Source: Castellaniella sp040276085 (lineage in GTDB: Bacteria; Pseudomonadota; Gammaproteobacteria; Burkholderiales; Burkholderiaceae_B). Taken from it: a DNA stretch of 64,000 nt. The stretch is taken from positions 248,001 to 312,000 of the forward strand of contig NZ_JBELOK010000004.1 in assembly GCF_040276085.1 (NCBI RefSeq). The letters run 5' to 3'. Below the pieces are notes generated by a model. The model made no database searches, was not told the origin of the DNA, and saw only the letters and a program-made list of their open reading frames with translations. Positions 25,369 through 34,327 of the stretch are shown piece by piece. A program made the translations under genes and the position numbers. How positions within the stretch are numbered: the first letter of the stretch is position 1; every line of letters begins with the position of its first letter.

Positions 25369-25839
25369 TTACACACCGCCTTCATATCCAGCCTGACGCC
25401 AGGCTTCAAAAACGGTAACCGCCACAGCATTGGATAAATTGATGCTGCGCTGTTGCGGGCGCATGGGCAGCCGGATCCGCTGCCCGGCAGGAAACAGTGC
25501 CATCTGTTCTTCAGACAAGCCGGCCGTCTCGCGGCCAAACACAAACACATCGCCCGGCTGCAGCGGCTGCTGGCCGATCAGCACCGAACCGCGGGTGGTG
25601 AGTGCAAAGCGGCGGGCGGGGTCGCCACCGATGTGGTCAAAGGCCTGTGCCAGCGTATCGTGCACCTGCATTTGCGCCCATTCGTGATAATCCAGGCCGG
25701 CCCGGCGCATCTTCGCATCATCCAGCGGAAACCCCAGGGGGCGAACCAGGTGCAAAAAAGTGCCAGTGTTGGCGGTAAGGCGAATGATATTACCGGTATT
25801 GGGCGGGATCTCCGGTTCGACCAGCACGACGTGAAACAT
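25369..25839 (-). CDS. trmL: tRNA (cytidine/uridine-2'-O-)-methyltransferase TrmL
   Basis: A 156-residue SPOUT-class enzyme that 2'-O-methylates the wobble base of leucine tRNAs. Motifs: LVEPEIPPNTGNIIRL near the N-terminus, FGRETAGLS and the knot-forming RSINLSNAVAV. It is a minimal SPOUT protein without extra RNA-binding domain. Followed on the same strand by nothing until gpsA converges. Confidence 0.93.
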   Translation of the reverse strand: MFHVVLVEPEIPPNTGNIIRLTANTGTFLHLVRPLGFPLDDAKMRRAGLDYHEWAQMQVHDTLAQAFDHIGGDPARRFALTTRGSVLIGQQPLQPGDVFVFGRETAGLSEEQMALFPAGQRIRLPMRPQQRSINLSNAVAVTVFEAWRQAGYEGGV

Positions 25840-25857
25840 AGGGTCTCAGAAAAAGTG

Positions 25858-26670
25858 TCATTGTAGATCTGGCGTGGGGCCCGACCCGAGGGGCTGGCAA
25901 ACCGTGCGCGCCAGCACCCAACCGTCTACCCGCGCAGCACCCGCCGTCTTCAGGGTGTCAGCCACGGCCTGCAATGTGGCGCCAGTGGTCATTACATCGT
26001 CCACCACGACAACGTAGGCATCCGCCAAAAGAGGCTGATTGCCCGCCCGTAAGCAGCCAGGCCGCCACAGAACAGGCGCCGCCTTCAGCCGCACGGGAGG
26101 ATCTTCGCCAGCAGCAAACACACCGGCCTGGGCGCGCAGGCGCTGAGCGCGATTCATTGAGGCCTGCCGCGGGCGCACCTGCACGCGCCGCAAGCCATCG
26201 AGGTGGCAACGGAGGCCAAACTCGCGCGCCAGCCGGCGTGCAATTTCTGCGGGCGGGCTGAACCCACGGGTACGCACGGCAGTGGCATGAGCAGGCACCG
26301 GCACAATCCAGTCCGGCAAGCGGGCATCCGCACCCGCTTGCCGGACTGCCTGCGCCAGCATATCCGCCAGAAGCCGGGTCAGCGACAGACGGGCGCACAC
26401 TTTGTAGTCGTGGACCAGTTGACGCCCGATACCTGCATAATCAAACGCCGTGATCACGCGTGTGTAGGCAGGCGGCGTTGCCGGGCAATCCGGGCAACGG
26501 CCCGCCATAAGCGGATGGGTGCACACCGGGCAGCGAGGCACATGACGGTGCGCAAACAGGCCGGCGGCACACGCCTGACATATCCCCTGCCCGGCCTGCC
26601 GTACCCCACAGGCCGGGCATTCTGCCGGAATCCACTGCCGCCAGTCGCGCCAGTTGGCCAGATGCCGCAT
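25858..26670 (-). CDS. comF: ComF-family phosphoribosyltransferase-like protein
   Basis: A 270-residue protein of the ComF/GntX family, linked to DNA uptake in transformable bacteria. Four CxxC pairs at the N-terminus (CPAC, CQAC, CPVC, CPDC) suggest a zinc ribbon. The C-terminal phosphoribosyltransferase domain has VVVVDDVMTTGATL. ATG 26670 is chosen because AAGGTGA lies 6 nt upstream; ATGs at 26694 and 26703 are alternatives. Together with dprA 8 kb away it hints at DNA-processing capacity, not proof of competence. Confidence 0.88.
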   Translation of the reverse strand: MRHLANWRDWRQWIPAECPACGVRQAGQGICQACAAGLFAHRHVPRCPVCTHPLMAGRCPDCPATPPAYTRVITAFDYAGIGRQLVHDYKVCARLSLTRLLADMLAQAVRQAGADARLPDWIVPVPAHATAVRTRGFSPPAEIARRLAREFGLRCHLDGLRRVQVRPRQASMNRAQRLRAQAGVFAAGEDPPVRLKAAPVLWRPGCLRAGNQPLLADAYVVVVDDVMTTGATLQAVADTLKTAGAARVDGWVLARTVCQPLGSGPTPDLQ

Positions 26671-26746
26671 AATGTCACCTTCGATTTTTGCCATTGCCGC
26701 CATCTCACCACAGAAGGCAGCGCCGCATTGCCGGCCTTGACCCTTT

Positions 26747-27703
26747 ATGCCACAGCTTCCCCGTCTTCCCATCGACCCCACGGCCGTGTCGCGCCAGTTT
26801 GCCCGGCGCGCGCCACTGGATGCCGCGCAGTTCCTGTTTGGCGAGATCGCCCAACGCATGCTGCGCCGGCTCAGCTATATCCGTATCGCACCCCACGACA
26901 TCCTGGATGCCGGTTGCGGGGCCGCTCACGCACTGGATCCCTTAAGGGCCCGCTACCCCGACTTGCATTACATCGGCCAGGATCACTGCGCTGCCTTGCT
27001 GGATACCGCCCGTGCCCGCTACCTCAGCAAGCCGGGGTTCTGGCACCGGCTGCGCAACAAGCCCACGCCACAACCCGAGTTCATCGAGTCCGATCTGGCC
27101 GAAACCGGCCTGGCCGACCAAAGCCTGGACCTGGTGTGGTCCAATCTGGCCCTGCATTGGCATGCCGAACCCCACCTGGTGCTGCAAGAATGGCGCCGGA
27201 TACTGCGCAATGACGCACTGGCCATGTATTCGAGCCTGGGGCCAGGATCCCTGCGCGAGCTGCGTGACGCCGTGGCCGAGGCGGGGCTGGACACCCGGCC
27301 CATGGAATTCGTGGACATGCACGATTTTGGCGACCTGATGCTGCAAGTGGGATTTGCCGACCCCGTCATGGATCAGGAAGTCATCACTCTTACCTACAAA
27401 ACCGCAGAAAAGCTGCTGGACGACGTCCATATACTGGGCGGCAACCCCCACGCGCAGCGGCGTGCCGGCCTGGCCGGCCGAGCTTGGCGTGCACGCCTCA
27501 TCAAGGCACTCGAGCGGCGCCGCCACGACGATGGCACCATTCATCTGAGCCTTGAGGTTGCCTACGGGCACGCCTGGCGTGTTCAGGCCCGGCGTGGGGT
27601 GGTGGGCGAGATCCCTGTCACGGTCTTCAAACGCGCCAACCCCCTTGAAGACGGCAAACCACCACCACGTGTGGTGCCCCGCAAGCCGGACGAACCCGCA
27701 TGA
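26747..27703 (+). CDS. BioC-like SAM-dependent methyltransferase
   Basis: A 318-residue class I methyltransferase. Motif I is LDAGCGAAHAL (near residue 52), then DLVWSNLALHWH, a sequence shared with malonyl-ACP methyltransferase BioC and the NDUFAF5 group. BioC would methylate malonyl-ACP to start biotin synthesis; no other bio genes are nearby, so the substrate stays open. It is divergent from comF and overlaps rsmB by ATGA. It is longer than classical BioC, with a basic Pro-rich tail. Confidence 0.75.
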   Translation: MPQLPRLPIDPTAVSRQFARRAPLDAAQFLFGEIAQRMLRRLSYIRIAPHDILDAGCGAAHALDPLRARYPDLHYIGQDHCAALLDTARARYLSKPGFWHRLRNKPTPQPEFIESDLAETGLADQSLDLVWSNLALHWHAEPHLVLQEWRRILRNDALAMYSSLGPGSLRELRDAVAEAGLDTRPMEFVDMHDFGDLMLQVGFADPVMDQEVITLTYKTAEKLLDDVHILGGNPHAQRRAGLAGRAWRARLIKALERRRHDDGTIHLSLEVAYGHAWRVQARRGVVGEIPVTVFKRANPLEDGKPPPRVVPRKPDEPA

Positions 27704-29016
27704 ACCCCCGCAGCATCGGGCTGGCACAGCAGTTGCTGGCTGCCGCCCGGGCCATCTGCGGTGTGCTCGAAGGCCGCTCGCTCTCCGACACCCTCGAGCG
27801 CACACCCGCCGATCTTCGCCCGGCAGCACAGGCACTCTCGTTTCACGCCATGCGCCAGCTGGGCTTCGCTCAGGCGGCGCAGGCTTCACTGGTACCCCGG
27901 CGCCCGGCCAATCGTCTCACTGAAGCGATGTTGCTGCTGGGGCTTTGCCTGCTGGAAGCCCGCCTGCGCGAGGATGAGGGTCAAAGCCAGGCGCCCGGCA
28001 CACCTCTGTATGCGGAGCATACTTTGGTCAATCAACTCGTGCAGGCAGCAGCCGCTGATCGCCATACCCGCCCGGCCAAAAACATGATCAACGCCGTGTT
28101 GCGCCGCTATGGCCGCGAGCGCAACACCCTGCTGGCGCAGATTCAATCACAGGGGCCCGCACGCTGGAACCACCCCGATTGGTGGATTCAGGCCATGCAG
28201 CAGGCCTGGCCTGAGCACTGGCAGGCAATCCTGCAATCGGGCGAGTGCCCACCCCCCATGACCCTGCGCGTCAATACCCGCCAGATTTCCCGAACAGACT
28301 TCCTGGCCCGCCTGACCCAGGCGGAGATTGCCGCCCACCCGGTGGGCACATCCGGTGTCCAGCTGGCGCAACCACGTCCGGTTCGCGAGATCCCTGGTTT
28401 TACTGAGGGCTGGTGGTCGGTTCAGGATATCTCTGCGCAGCAGGCGGGCGAACTGCTGCCCTTGCAAGACGGCATGCGCGTTCTGGACGCCTGTGCCGCT
28501 CCCGGTGGCAAGACGGCCCACCTGCTGGAGCGTGCCCGTCTGGAGCTGACTGCACTGGATAGCGATGCCACACGCCTGGCACGTGTGAACGAGAACCTGC
28601 AACGATTGCAGCTTCTGGACAATGCTGTCAGCCTGCAATGCGCAGACGCGGCCGACCCCGCCGCCTGGTGGGATGGCCAGCCCTACGATGTCATTTTGGC
28701 GGACGTGCCCTGCACCGCATCGGGTGTGGTGCGCCGCCACCCGGATATCCGCTGGCTGCGGCGCGCGACAGACCTCAAGCAAACCGCTGCCCTTCAGGCG
28801 CGCATTATCGATGCCTTATGGCCATTGCTCAAACCCGGCGGCCATCTGCTGTATGCCACCTGCTCGGTTTTCCCGCAAGAAGGCGAACAACAGATCCAGG
28901 CATTCATGACACGCCACCCCGAGGCCCTGCGGCTGCCCGCCCCCGGACACATGCTGCCCAGGCTTGCAGACACCGGAGACGGCTTCTTTTATGCCCTGAT
29001 CCGCAAGCCCGCCTGA
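27700..29016 (+). CDS. rsmB: 16S rRNA (cytosine-967-C5) methyltransferase
   Basis: A 438-residue RNA m5C methyltransferase. An N-terminal NusB-like domain (about 1-150) precedes a Rossmann domain with LDACAAPGGKTAHLLE (near 262). Both catalytic cysteines are visible: DVPCTASGVVRRHPDIRW and ATCSVFPQEGE. It overlaps the preceding methyltransferase by 4 bp and leads into DUF4390 and the NtrY-type kinase. Confidence 0.95.
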   Translation: MNPRSIGLAQQLLAAARAICGVLEGRSLSDTLERTPADLRPAAQALSFHAMRQLGFAQAAQASLVPRRPANRLTEAMLLLGLCLLEARLREDEGQSQAPGTPLYAEHTLVNQLVQAAAADRHTRPAKNMINAVLRRYGRERNTLLAQIQSQGPARWNHPDWWIQAMQQAWPEHWQAILQSGECPPPMTLRVNTRQISRTDFLARLTQAEIAAHPVGTSGVQLAQPRPVREIPGFTEGWWSVQDISAQQAGELLPLQDGMRVLDACAAPGGKTAHLLERARLELTALDSDATRLARVNENLQRLQLLDNAVSLQCADAADPAAWWDGQPYDVILADVPCTASGVVRRHPDIRWLRRATDLKQTAALQARIIDALWPLLKPGGHLLYATCSVFPQEGEQQIQAFMTRHPEALRLPAPGHMLPRLADTGDGFFYALIRKPA

Positions 29017-29111
29017 GCCTGGCACGAGGCACCAGAAGCAGGCCAACTTGCGCTTGCGCCCCGTGTCATCAACAATACGCCATCGTCTGCCTCATTTCGT
29101 CCGGCCTTTGC

Positions 29112-29678
29112 ATGCTTCGTTCCCTGATCGTCCTGACGTTCTGCCTGCTGACCCTCCTGCCAGCGGCATACGGCCGCGAGGCGCACGTGATGCACGTACA
29201 GCCCACAGCGCCGCAGGGGCAACTGATGCTGGACGTGGATATCGACTTCACCCTGAGCAGCGAGCTTCATGACGCTGCCCAAAAGGGCGTCCCGCTGTAT
29301 TTCACGGTGGATCTCAACATTCTGCAGCCACGCTGGTGGTGGATTGATAAATCCGTGGTCAGCACGCAGCAAACCTGGCGCATCCAATACAACGCACTTA
29401 CCCGCCAATGGCACGTCACCGTGGGTCAACGCTCCTTGCCCGCCACATCGCTGGATGAAGCGCTCGACCTCGTACGGCACATCCGCCAGTGGCCCGTAGG
29501 CGCTCCACACAGCCTTCAGCCAGGCATCCAATACATCGGCCAGATCCGGCTGCGTCTGGATACCTCCCGTCTGGCCCGCCCGTTTCAGGTAGATGCGCTT
29601 AACAGCAATGCCTGGTCCCTGAACACACCATGGAAAAACTTCGCATTTTCTCTTATCGACGATACGCCCCACGACTGA
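29112..29678 (+). CDS. DUF4390 secreted protein
   Basis: A 188-residue protein with a signal peptide (LIVLTFCLLTLLPAAYGREA, cut near 21-23) and a beta-rich DUF4390 domain. The family is found between rsmB and ntrY in many betaproteobacteria but has no established function. Its last 49 bp lie inside the start of the kinase gene, so the two are almost certainly co-translated. A periplasmic partner of the kinase sensor is a reasonable guess. Confidence 0.8.
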   Translation: MLRSLIVLTFCLLTLLPAAYGREAHVMHVQPTAPQGQLMLDVDIDFTLSSELHDAAQKGVPLYFTVDLNILQPRWWWIDKSVVSTQQTWRIQYNALTRQWHVTVGQRSLPATSLDEALDLVRHIRQWPVGAPHSLQPGIQYIGQIRLRLDTSRLARPFQVDALNSNAWSLNTPWKNFAFSLIDDTPHD

Positions 29679-32005
29679 CGCGCTGGGCGCTACGCGTTAC
29701 CCTGCTGGTGGCCGCCGTTAGCGCGGTTGCACTGCTGGGCCTGTTGGTCTGGTCGACAGGCAATGCGTCACGATATGCCCAGCAATACGATGTGCTGCTG
29801 CTGCTCAATGGCGTGCTGGCGGTTGCCCTGATCTCGTGGGTGGCCATGTTGTCGGTACGCCTGATCCGCCAGGTCAGGCGCCGCCAGTTTGGCGCCCGGA
29901 TGACGGCCCGGTTTACTCTGTATTTCACCCTGATCGGGATCTTGCCCGGCCTCATCATCTACGTCCTTTCCGTGCAATTCATGTCACGATCCATTGAATC
30001 CTGGTTCAATGTCCGCGTTGACAGCGCTCTGGAAGCCGGTCTCAATCTGGGCCGGGCGGCACTGGATGCACAACTGGCTGAGCTCAGCGGCCGCGCCCAC
30101 AACATGGGCACCCGGCTTGCCAATACCAGCGATCCCGAGATTGCCCTGCTGATCACCTCGCTGCGCGAATCCAACGGTATCGACGAAGCCATGGTCTTTA
30201 CTGGCAACGGCCGGCTGGTAGCGTTTTCTTCCACCGCCTTTGGCCAACTGCTGCCCGATCTGCCGCCCAGCAGCGTGATGAACCAGCTGCGGGTCTCTCA
30301 AGGGTATTCGGCAGCCGAATCCGACGTCAAACCTGGCTCTGGCCCCACCAGCACAGGACTGCACCTTCGGGTAGTGATACCCCTGGGGTCCAACACGGAT
30401 CGTCTGGGCACCGCCATGGGCCTGGGCAGCGACTCACGCTGGCTGCAAGTCATCCAGGCGGTGCCCGAACGCATTGCACACAACGCCAACCAGGTACAAC
30501 AAGGGTTTCAGGATTATCAAGAACTTGCCCTGTCGCGCCTGGGCCTGCGCAAGCTGTATGGCATCACGCTCACGCTAGCCCTGATTCTGGCTGTTTTTGC
30601 GGCCGTGGTTGTGGCACTGGCGGTTTCGCGACGCCTGGTCAGGCCGCTGCTGACGCTGGCGTCAGGCACACAAGCCGTGGGGGTGGGCGATTACCGGCCA
30701 TTGCCTGAGCCCCCGGCCCGCGATGAAGTCGGGCAACTCACCCGATCCTTCAATGCCATGACGCGCCAGCTGGACGAGGCACGGGGGATGGTCGACCGCC
30801 ACCGGCGTCAACTTGAACAAAGCAATCTGTACCTTGAATCGGTACTCAGCAATCTGTCTTCGGGCGTGCTGGTGTTTGATCACAGCTTTCGCCTGACGCT
30901 GTTTAACCAGGGGGCGCAGTCCATCCTGCATATCGATCTGCGTACCTGTCAGGGGCGTCCGCTGGAAACCGTGGACGGTGCGCTGGCGCTTGCGCAGCTT
31001 ATCCGGCAGGCGTTTGCGGCCCACGAAGCGGTTGAATCCACACGTCCCTACTGGCAGCAGCAATTCGAAATCGAGCTTCAGGAAGCGCCGGACAACGAAC
31101 GCAAGAAACACATCATCGCCTTGCTGGCACGCGGCACACGGCTGGTGATGGACGGACACGAAGATGGTTATCTGGTGGTGTTTGACGACATCAGCGAGGT
31201 AATCTCGGCCAGCCGCACGGTGGCGTGGGGCGAGGTTGCACGGCGCCTGGCCCACGAAATCAAAAACCCGCTCACCCCGATTCAGTTGTCGGCCGAACGC
31301 CTGGCCATGAAACTGAGCGACCGCCTGAACCCCGAGGACGCGGCGATGCTGCAGCGATCCACCCAGACAATCGTCAATCAGGTAGCCTCCCTCAAACGCA
31401 TGGTGGATGATTTCCGCGAATACGCCCGCACCCCACCAGCCCAGATGCAGGACATCGACCTCAATGCATTACTGATCGACGTGCTCACGCTGTACGGCTG
31501 GGATCCCGATCATCCCGACCGCACTCGCTCAGGCCTGCACATCGACGCGCACCTGGCAGAGACCCTCCCGGTGATCATGGGTGATCCGGCCCAACTGCGG
31601 CAAGTGATCCACAACCTGCTGGCCAATGCCCGGGATGCCGCCCAAAGCCACGTGGGCAAAGAGCAAGCAGAATTGCGCGTACAAACGCGTGCCATCCACC
31701 CGGAAGACACCAGTCGCCCGCCACAGGTGCGCCTCACAGTGTCTGATAACGGCCCTGGATTCGCCCCCGAAGTGCTGCACCGGGTGTTCGAGCCCTATGT
31801 CACCACCAAGGCAACCGGCACGGGCCTGGGGCTGGCGATCGTCAAGAAAATTGTCGAAGAACATGGCGCCCAGGTGGATATTTCCAACCGCACCGAAGGC
31901 GGCGCCCGCATCTCGATCCTGTTCTCGCGGCTGGCCGCCGGCACAGCACGGCTGGACGTCAGGGATCAGGCACAGGATAATAGTCACAATACACAGGCGA
32001 GGTAA
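29630..32005 (+). CDS. NtrY-type membrane sensor histidine kinase
   Basis: A 791-residue kinase. Two or three N-terminal membrane helices (about 18-45, 57-75 and 98-118) precede a periplasmic sensor domain (about 120-305). Another helix (about 311-335), HAMP (about 336-390) and PAS (about 405-520) follow. The kinase core has H-box HEIKNPLTPIQLSAERLAMK, N-box NLLANARDA, G1 DNGPGFAP and G2 GTGLGLAI. This is the NtrY architecture, usually paired with the sigma-54 activator NtrX; the partner here is atypical. It starts inside DUF4390 and ends 1 nt before its regulator. Confidence 0.9.
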   Translation: MEKLRIFSYRRYAPRLTRWALRVTLLVAAVSAVALLGLLVWSTGNASRYAQQYDVLLLLNGVLAVALISWVAMLSVRLIRQVRRRQFGARMTARFTLYFTLIGILPGLIIYVLSVQFMSRSIESWFNVRVDSALEAGLNLGRAALDAQLAELSGRAHNMGTRLANTSDPEIALLITSLRESNGIDEAMVFTGNGRLVAFSSTAFGQLLPDLPPSSVMNQLRVSQGYSAAESDVKPGSGPTSTGLHLRVVIPLGSNTDRLGTAMGLGSDSRWLQVIQAVPERIAHNANQVQQGFQDYQELALSRLGLRKLYGITLTLALILAVFAAVVVALAVSRRLVRPLLTLASGTQAVGVGDYRPLPEPPARDEVGQLTRSFNAMTRQLDEARGMVDRHRRQLEQSNLYLESVLSNLSSGVLVFDHSFRLTLFNQGAQSILHIDLRTCQGRPLETVDGALALAQLIRQAFAAHEAVESTRPYWQQQFEIELQEAPDNERKKHIIALLARGTRLVMDGHEDGYLVVFDDISEVISASRTVAWGEVARRLAHEIKNPLTPIQLSAERLAMKLSDRLNPEDAAMLQRSTQTIVNQVASLKRMVDDFREYARTPPAQMQDIDLNALLIDVLTLYGWDPDHPDRTRSGLHIDAHLAETLPVIMGDPAQLRQVIHNLLANARDAAQSHVGKEQAELRVQTRAIHPEDTSRPPQVRLTVSDNGPGFAPEVLHRVFEPYVTTKATGTGLGLAIVKKIVEEHGAQVDISNRTEGGARISILFSRLAAGTARLDVRDQAQDNSHNTQAR

Positions 32006-32006
32006 T

Positions 32007-32717
32007 ATGGCCAGAATTCTGGTGGTCGACGACGAAATTGGTATCCGCGAGCTGCTGTCCGAAATCCTCTACGACGAAGGACACACAGTCGAGCTCGCCG
32101 AAAACGCCGCCCAAGCGCGTGATTTCCGCCTGCGTCAGCGTCCTGATCTGGTTCTACTGGATATCTGGATGCCGGACATCGATGGCGTCAGCCTGCTTAA
32201 AGAGTGGTCCAGCCAAGGTCTGCTCAATATGCCGGTCATCATGATGAGCGGCCATGCCACTGTCGATACCGCAGTCGAAGCCACGCGCATCGGGGCTGTC
32301 GATTTTCTCGAAAAGCCCATCACCCTGCAAAAGCTGCTTAAAACCGTGGCGGCAGGCCTGGCGCGGCCAGTCATCCCCGAATCCATGCGCACCCGCACCG
32401 AGCGCCCGGTGATTCCGGATCCGGTGTTTACACAAACACCGGCGATCAATGGCGGTGCGGCCACTACTGCGGCGGCTCAGGCAGCCCCCGTGATGGCAGC
32501 GGCCCCCGACGACTCACACGTGGGCCCCATCACCCTCGACCAACCCCTGCGTGAAGCCCGCGACGAGTTTGAGCGCATTTATTTCGAATATCACCTGCTG
32601 CACGAAAATCACAGCATGACACGTGTCTCCGAGCGCACCGGCCTCGAGCGCACTCACCTGTACCGCAAGTTGAAGCAGCTGGGGATCGACACGTCCCGAA
32701 AAAAATCCGGCAGTTAA
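32007..32717 (+). CDS. NtrX-like response regulator lacking the AAA+ domain
   Basis: A 236-residue regulator. The receiver (1-120) has the acidic pair at 8-9, phospho-acceptor D52 (LVLLDIWMPDIDG), S81 and K103. Residues 125-185 are an Ala/Pro-rich linker in which RPVIP occurs twice. The C-terminus (about 190-236) is a Fis-type helix-turn-helix (LREARDEFERIYFEY, LERTHLYRKLKQLGI) closely resembling that of NtrX. The sigma-54-contacting AAA+ domain (about 240 residues with GAFTGA) is absent, so it cannot act as a sigma-54 activator. Probably it activates or represses sigma-70 promoters. ATG 32007 is 1 nt after ntrY. Confidence 0.9.
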   Translation: MARILVVDDEIGIRELLSEILYDEGHTVELAENAAQARDFRLRQRPDLVLLDIWMPDIDGVSLLKEWSSQGLLNMPVIMMSGHATVDTAVEATRIGAVDFLEKPITLQKLLKTVAAGLARPVIPESMRTRTERPVIPDPVFTQTPAINGGAATTAAAQAAPVMAAAPDDSHVGPITLDQPLREARDEFERIYFEYHLLHENHSMTRVSERTGLERTHLYRKLKQLGIDTSRKKSGS

Positions 32718-32732
32718 GGCTTTGTTTGGCCT

Positions 32733-33677
32733 TTAATCGGGCCGATACGACTGCACAAACACACTCACAGGCTGTCGCCGCCCACCGGGCTTTTGCAACT
32801 CGGTAATGCGCAAAACGCCGTCGCCAGTGGCCATATCGATGCCCTCGGGGGCCACCGACAACAAAGTGCCGGGTGCCTCGTTTTGGGCAAGCGTCACGGC
32901 ATGTGCCGCCCATACCTTGACAGGCTGATCAATCCCCGGCAAAGCCAGTGTGGTGCCCGGAAAAGGATCGAAGGCCCGGATACGCTGCGCCAGCATGTGG
33001 GCCGGCAAAGAAAAATCCAGCACAGACTCTGATTTTTGCAGTTTCCCGGCATACGTAATGCCATCTGCCGGTTGTGGCACCGGGGCAGGCGCACGCCCCG
33101 CGGCCACCTGATCAAGCACCTGCAGGATTGCCTGGGCACCCATGTGCGCCAGGGCATCATGCAAGCTGGCGCCGGTATCATCCGGCCCGATAGGGCGGGA
33201 GGTCTGCAACAGCATCGCCCCGGTATCCAGGCCCGCATCCATCTGCATGATCGTGATGCCGGTGGCAGCATCACCGGATTCTATTGCCCGCTGAATCGGC
33301 GCCGCGCCGCGCCACCGGGGCAGCAGGCTGGCATGAATATTGAGGCAACCATAGCGAGGAAGATCCAGCACCCACTGAGGCAGGATCAAGCCATACGCAG
33401 CCACCACCATCACATCGGGCGCCCACCCGGCCAGTGTCGCCTGAGCCTCGCCGGCCTCGTCCGGATACTTGCCATCCAGACGCAAGCTGCGGGGCTGCAG
33501 CACTGGAATACCGGCCTCTTGGGCGGCCAGCTTGACGGGACTGGCCTGAAGCTTCATCCCCCGGCCAGAGGGACGATCGGGTTGGGTAAGCACCCCCACC
33601 ACAGAATGCCCGGCCCGGATAATGGCCAAAAGTGCCTGTTGCGCGAAATGCGGGGTACCTGCAAACACCAACCGCAT
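32733..33677 (-). CDS. fmt: Methionyl-tRNA formyltransferase
   Basis: A 314-residue enzyme that formylates initiator Met-tRNA using 10-formyl-THF. The N-terminal domain shows VFAGTPHFA and the catalytic segment NIHASLLPRWRGAAPIQRAI; the C-terminal OB-like domain binds tRNA. It follows def by 5 nt, the usual pairing, and converges on the response regulator with 15 nt between. Confidence 0.96.
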   Translation of the reverse strand: MRLVFAGTPHFAQQALLAIIRAGHSVVGVLTQPDRPSGRGMKLQASPVKLAAQEAGIPVLQPRSLRLDGKYPDEAGEAQATLAGWAPDVMVVAAYGLILPQWVLDLPRYGCLNIHASLLPRWRGAAPIQRAIESGDAATGITIMQMDAGLDTGAMLLQTSRPIGPDDTGASLHDALAHMGAQAILQVLDQVAAGRAPAPVPQPADGITYAGKLQKSESVLDFSLPAHMLAQRIRAFDPFPGTTLALPGIDQPVKVWAAHAVTLAQNEAPGTLLSVAPEGIDMATGDGVLRITELQKPGGRRQPVSVFVQSYRPD

Positions 33678-33682
33678 GGGTT

Positions 33683-34207
33683 TTATACTCCTGCCGCTTC
33701 GCGCTGCGCCTCGCGCTGCTGCTTGCGCAGACGCGTACGGATGCGGTTTTGCTTCAGCACAGACAGGTACTCGACAAACACCTTGCCCAAGAGGTGATCA
33801 AGCTCGTGCTGGACACACACGGCCAACAGGCCATCTGCGTCGAACTCGTAGGGTTCGCCCTGGGTATTGAGGGCACGCACGTGGATCCGGGCGGCGCGCT
33901 GGACTTCGTCGTAAACCCCCGGCACCGACAGGCAGCCTTCTTCGTAGGTTTGAAGTTCATCGCTTTTCCAGGTGATTTCCGGGTTGATCAGCACATGGAG
34001 ATCGTTGCCTTCTTCGGAGATATCGATAACAACGACACGCTCATGGACATCCACCTGAGTGGCAGCCAAGCCCACGCCGGGCGCTGCGTACATGGTTTCT
34101 GCCATGTCATTGACCAGTTGGCGGATGCGATCGTCGACCTGCCCGACCGGCGCCGCCACAGTGTGCAGCCGGGGATCGGGATATTTGAGAATAGGAAGCA
34201 AAGCCAT
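33683..34207 (-). CDS. def: Peptide deformylase
   Basis: A 174-residue metalloenzyme that removes formyl groups from nascent proteins. The three motifs GVGLAATQ, EEGCLSVPG and QHELDHLLG provide the Cys and two His metal ligands. The C-terminal tail is basic. First gene of the def-fmt pair; divergent from dprA. Confidence 0.96.
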   Translation of the reverse strand: MALLPILKYPDPRLHTVAAPVGQVDDRIRQLVNDMAETMYAAPGVGLAATQVDVHERVVVIDISEEGNDLHVLINPEITWKSDELQTYEEGCLSVPGVYDEVQRAARIHVRALNTQGEPYEFDADGLLAVCVQHELDHLLGKVFVEYLSVLKQNRIRTRLRKQQREAQREAAGV

Positions 34208-34327
34208 ATCGATTGCCTGATTCTGTAATGCCTAAAGCTCTATCATAAAACATGTTTTCCGCTCTCACTGCCGTGTGAATGTCCCACAGGCACTGATGGG
34301 GTATCAAAATCATGGCACACTGCCAGC
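34208..34327. promoter_or_regulatory. Divergent def / dprA promoter region with 12-bp palindrome
   Basis: The gap holds the perfect palindrome AAAACATGTTTT at 34248-34259 and, on the minus strand, a TATGAT box (34243-34248) suited to def. No clear -35 boxes. The palindrome overlaps the presumed def promoter, so it may be an operator. Confidence 0.4.
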
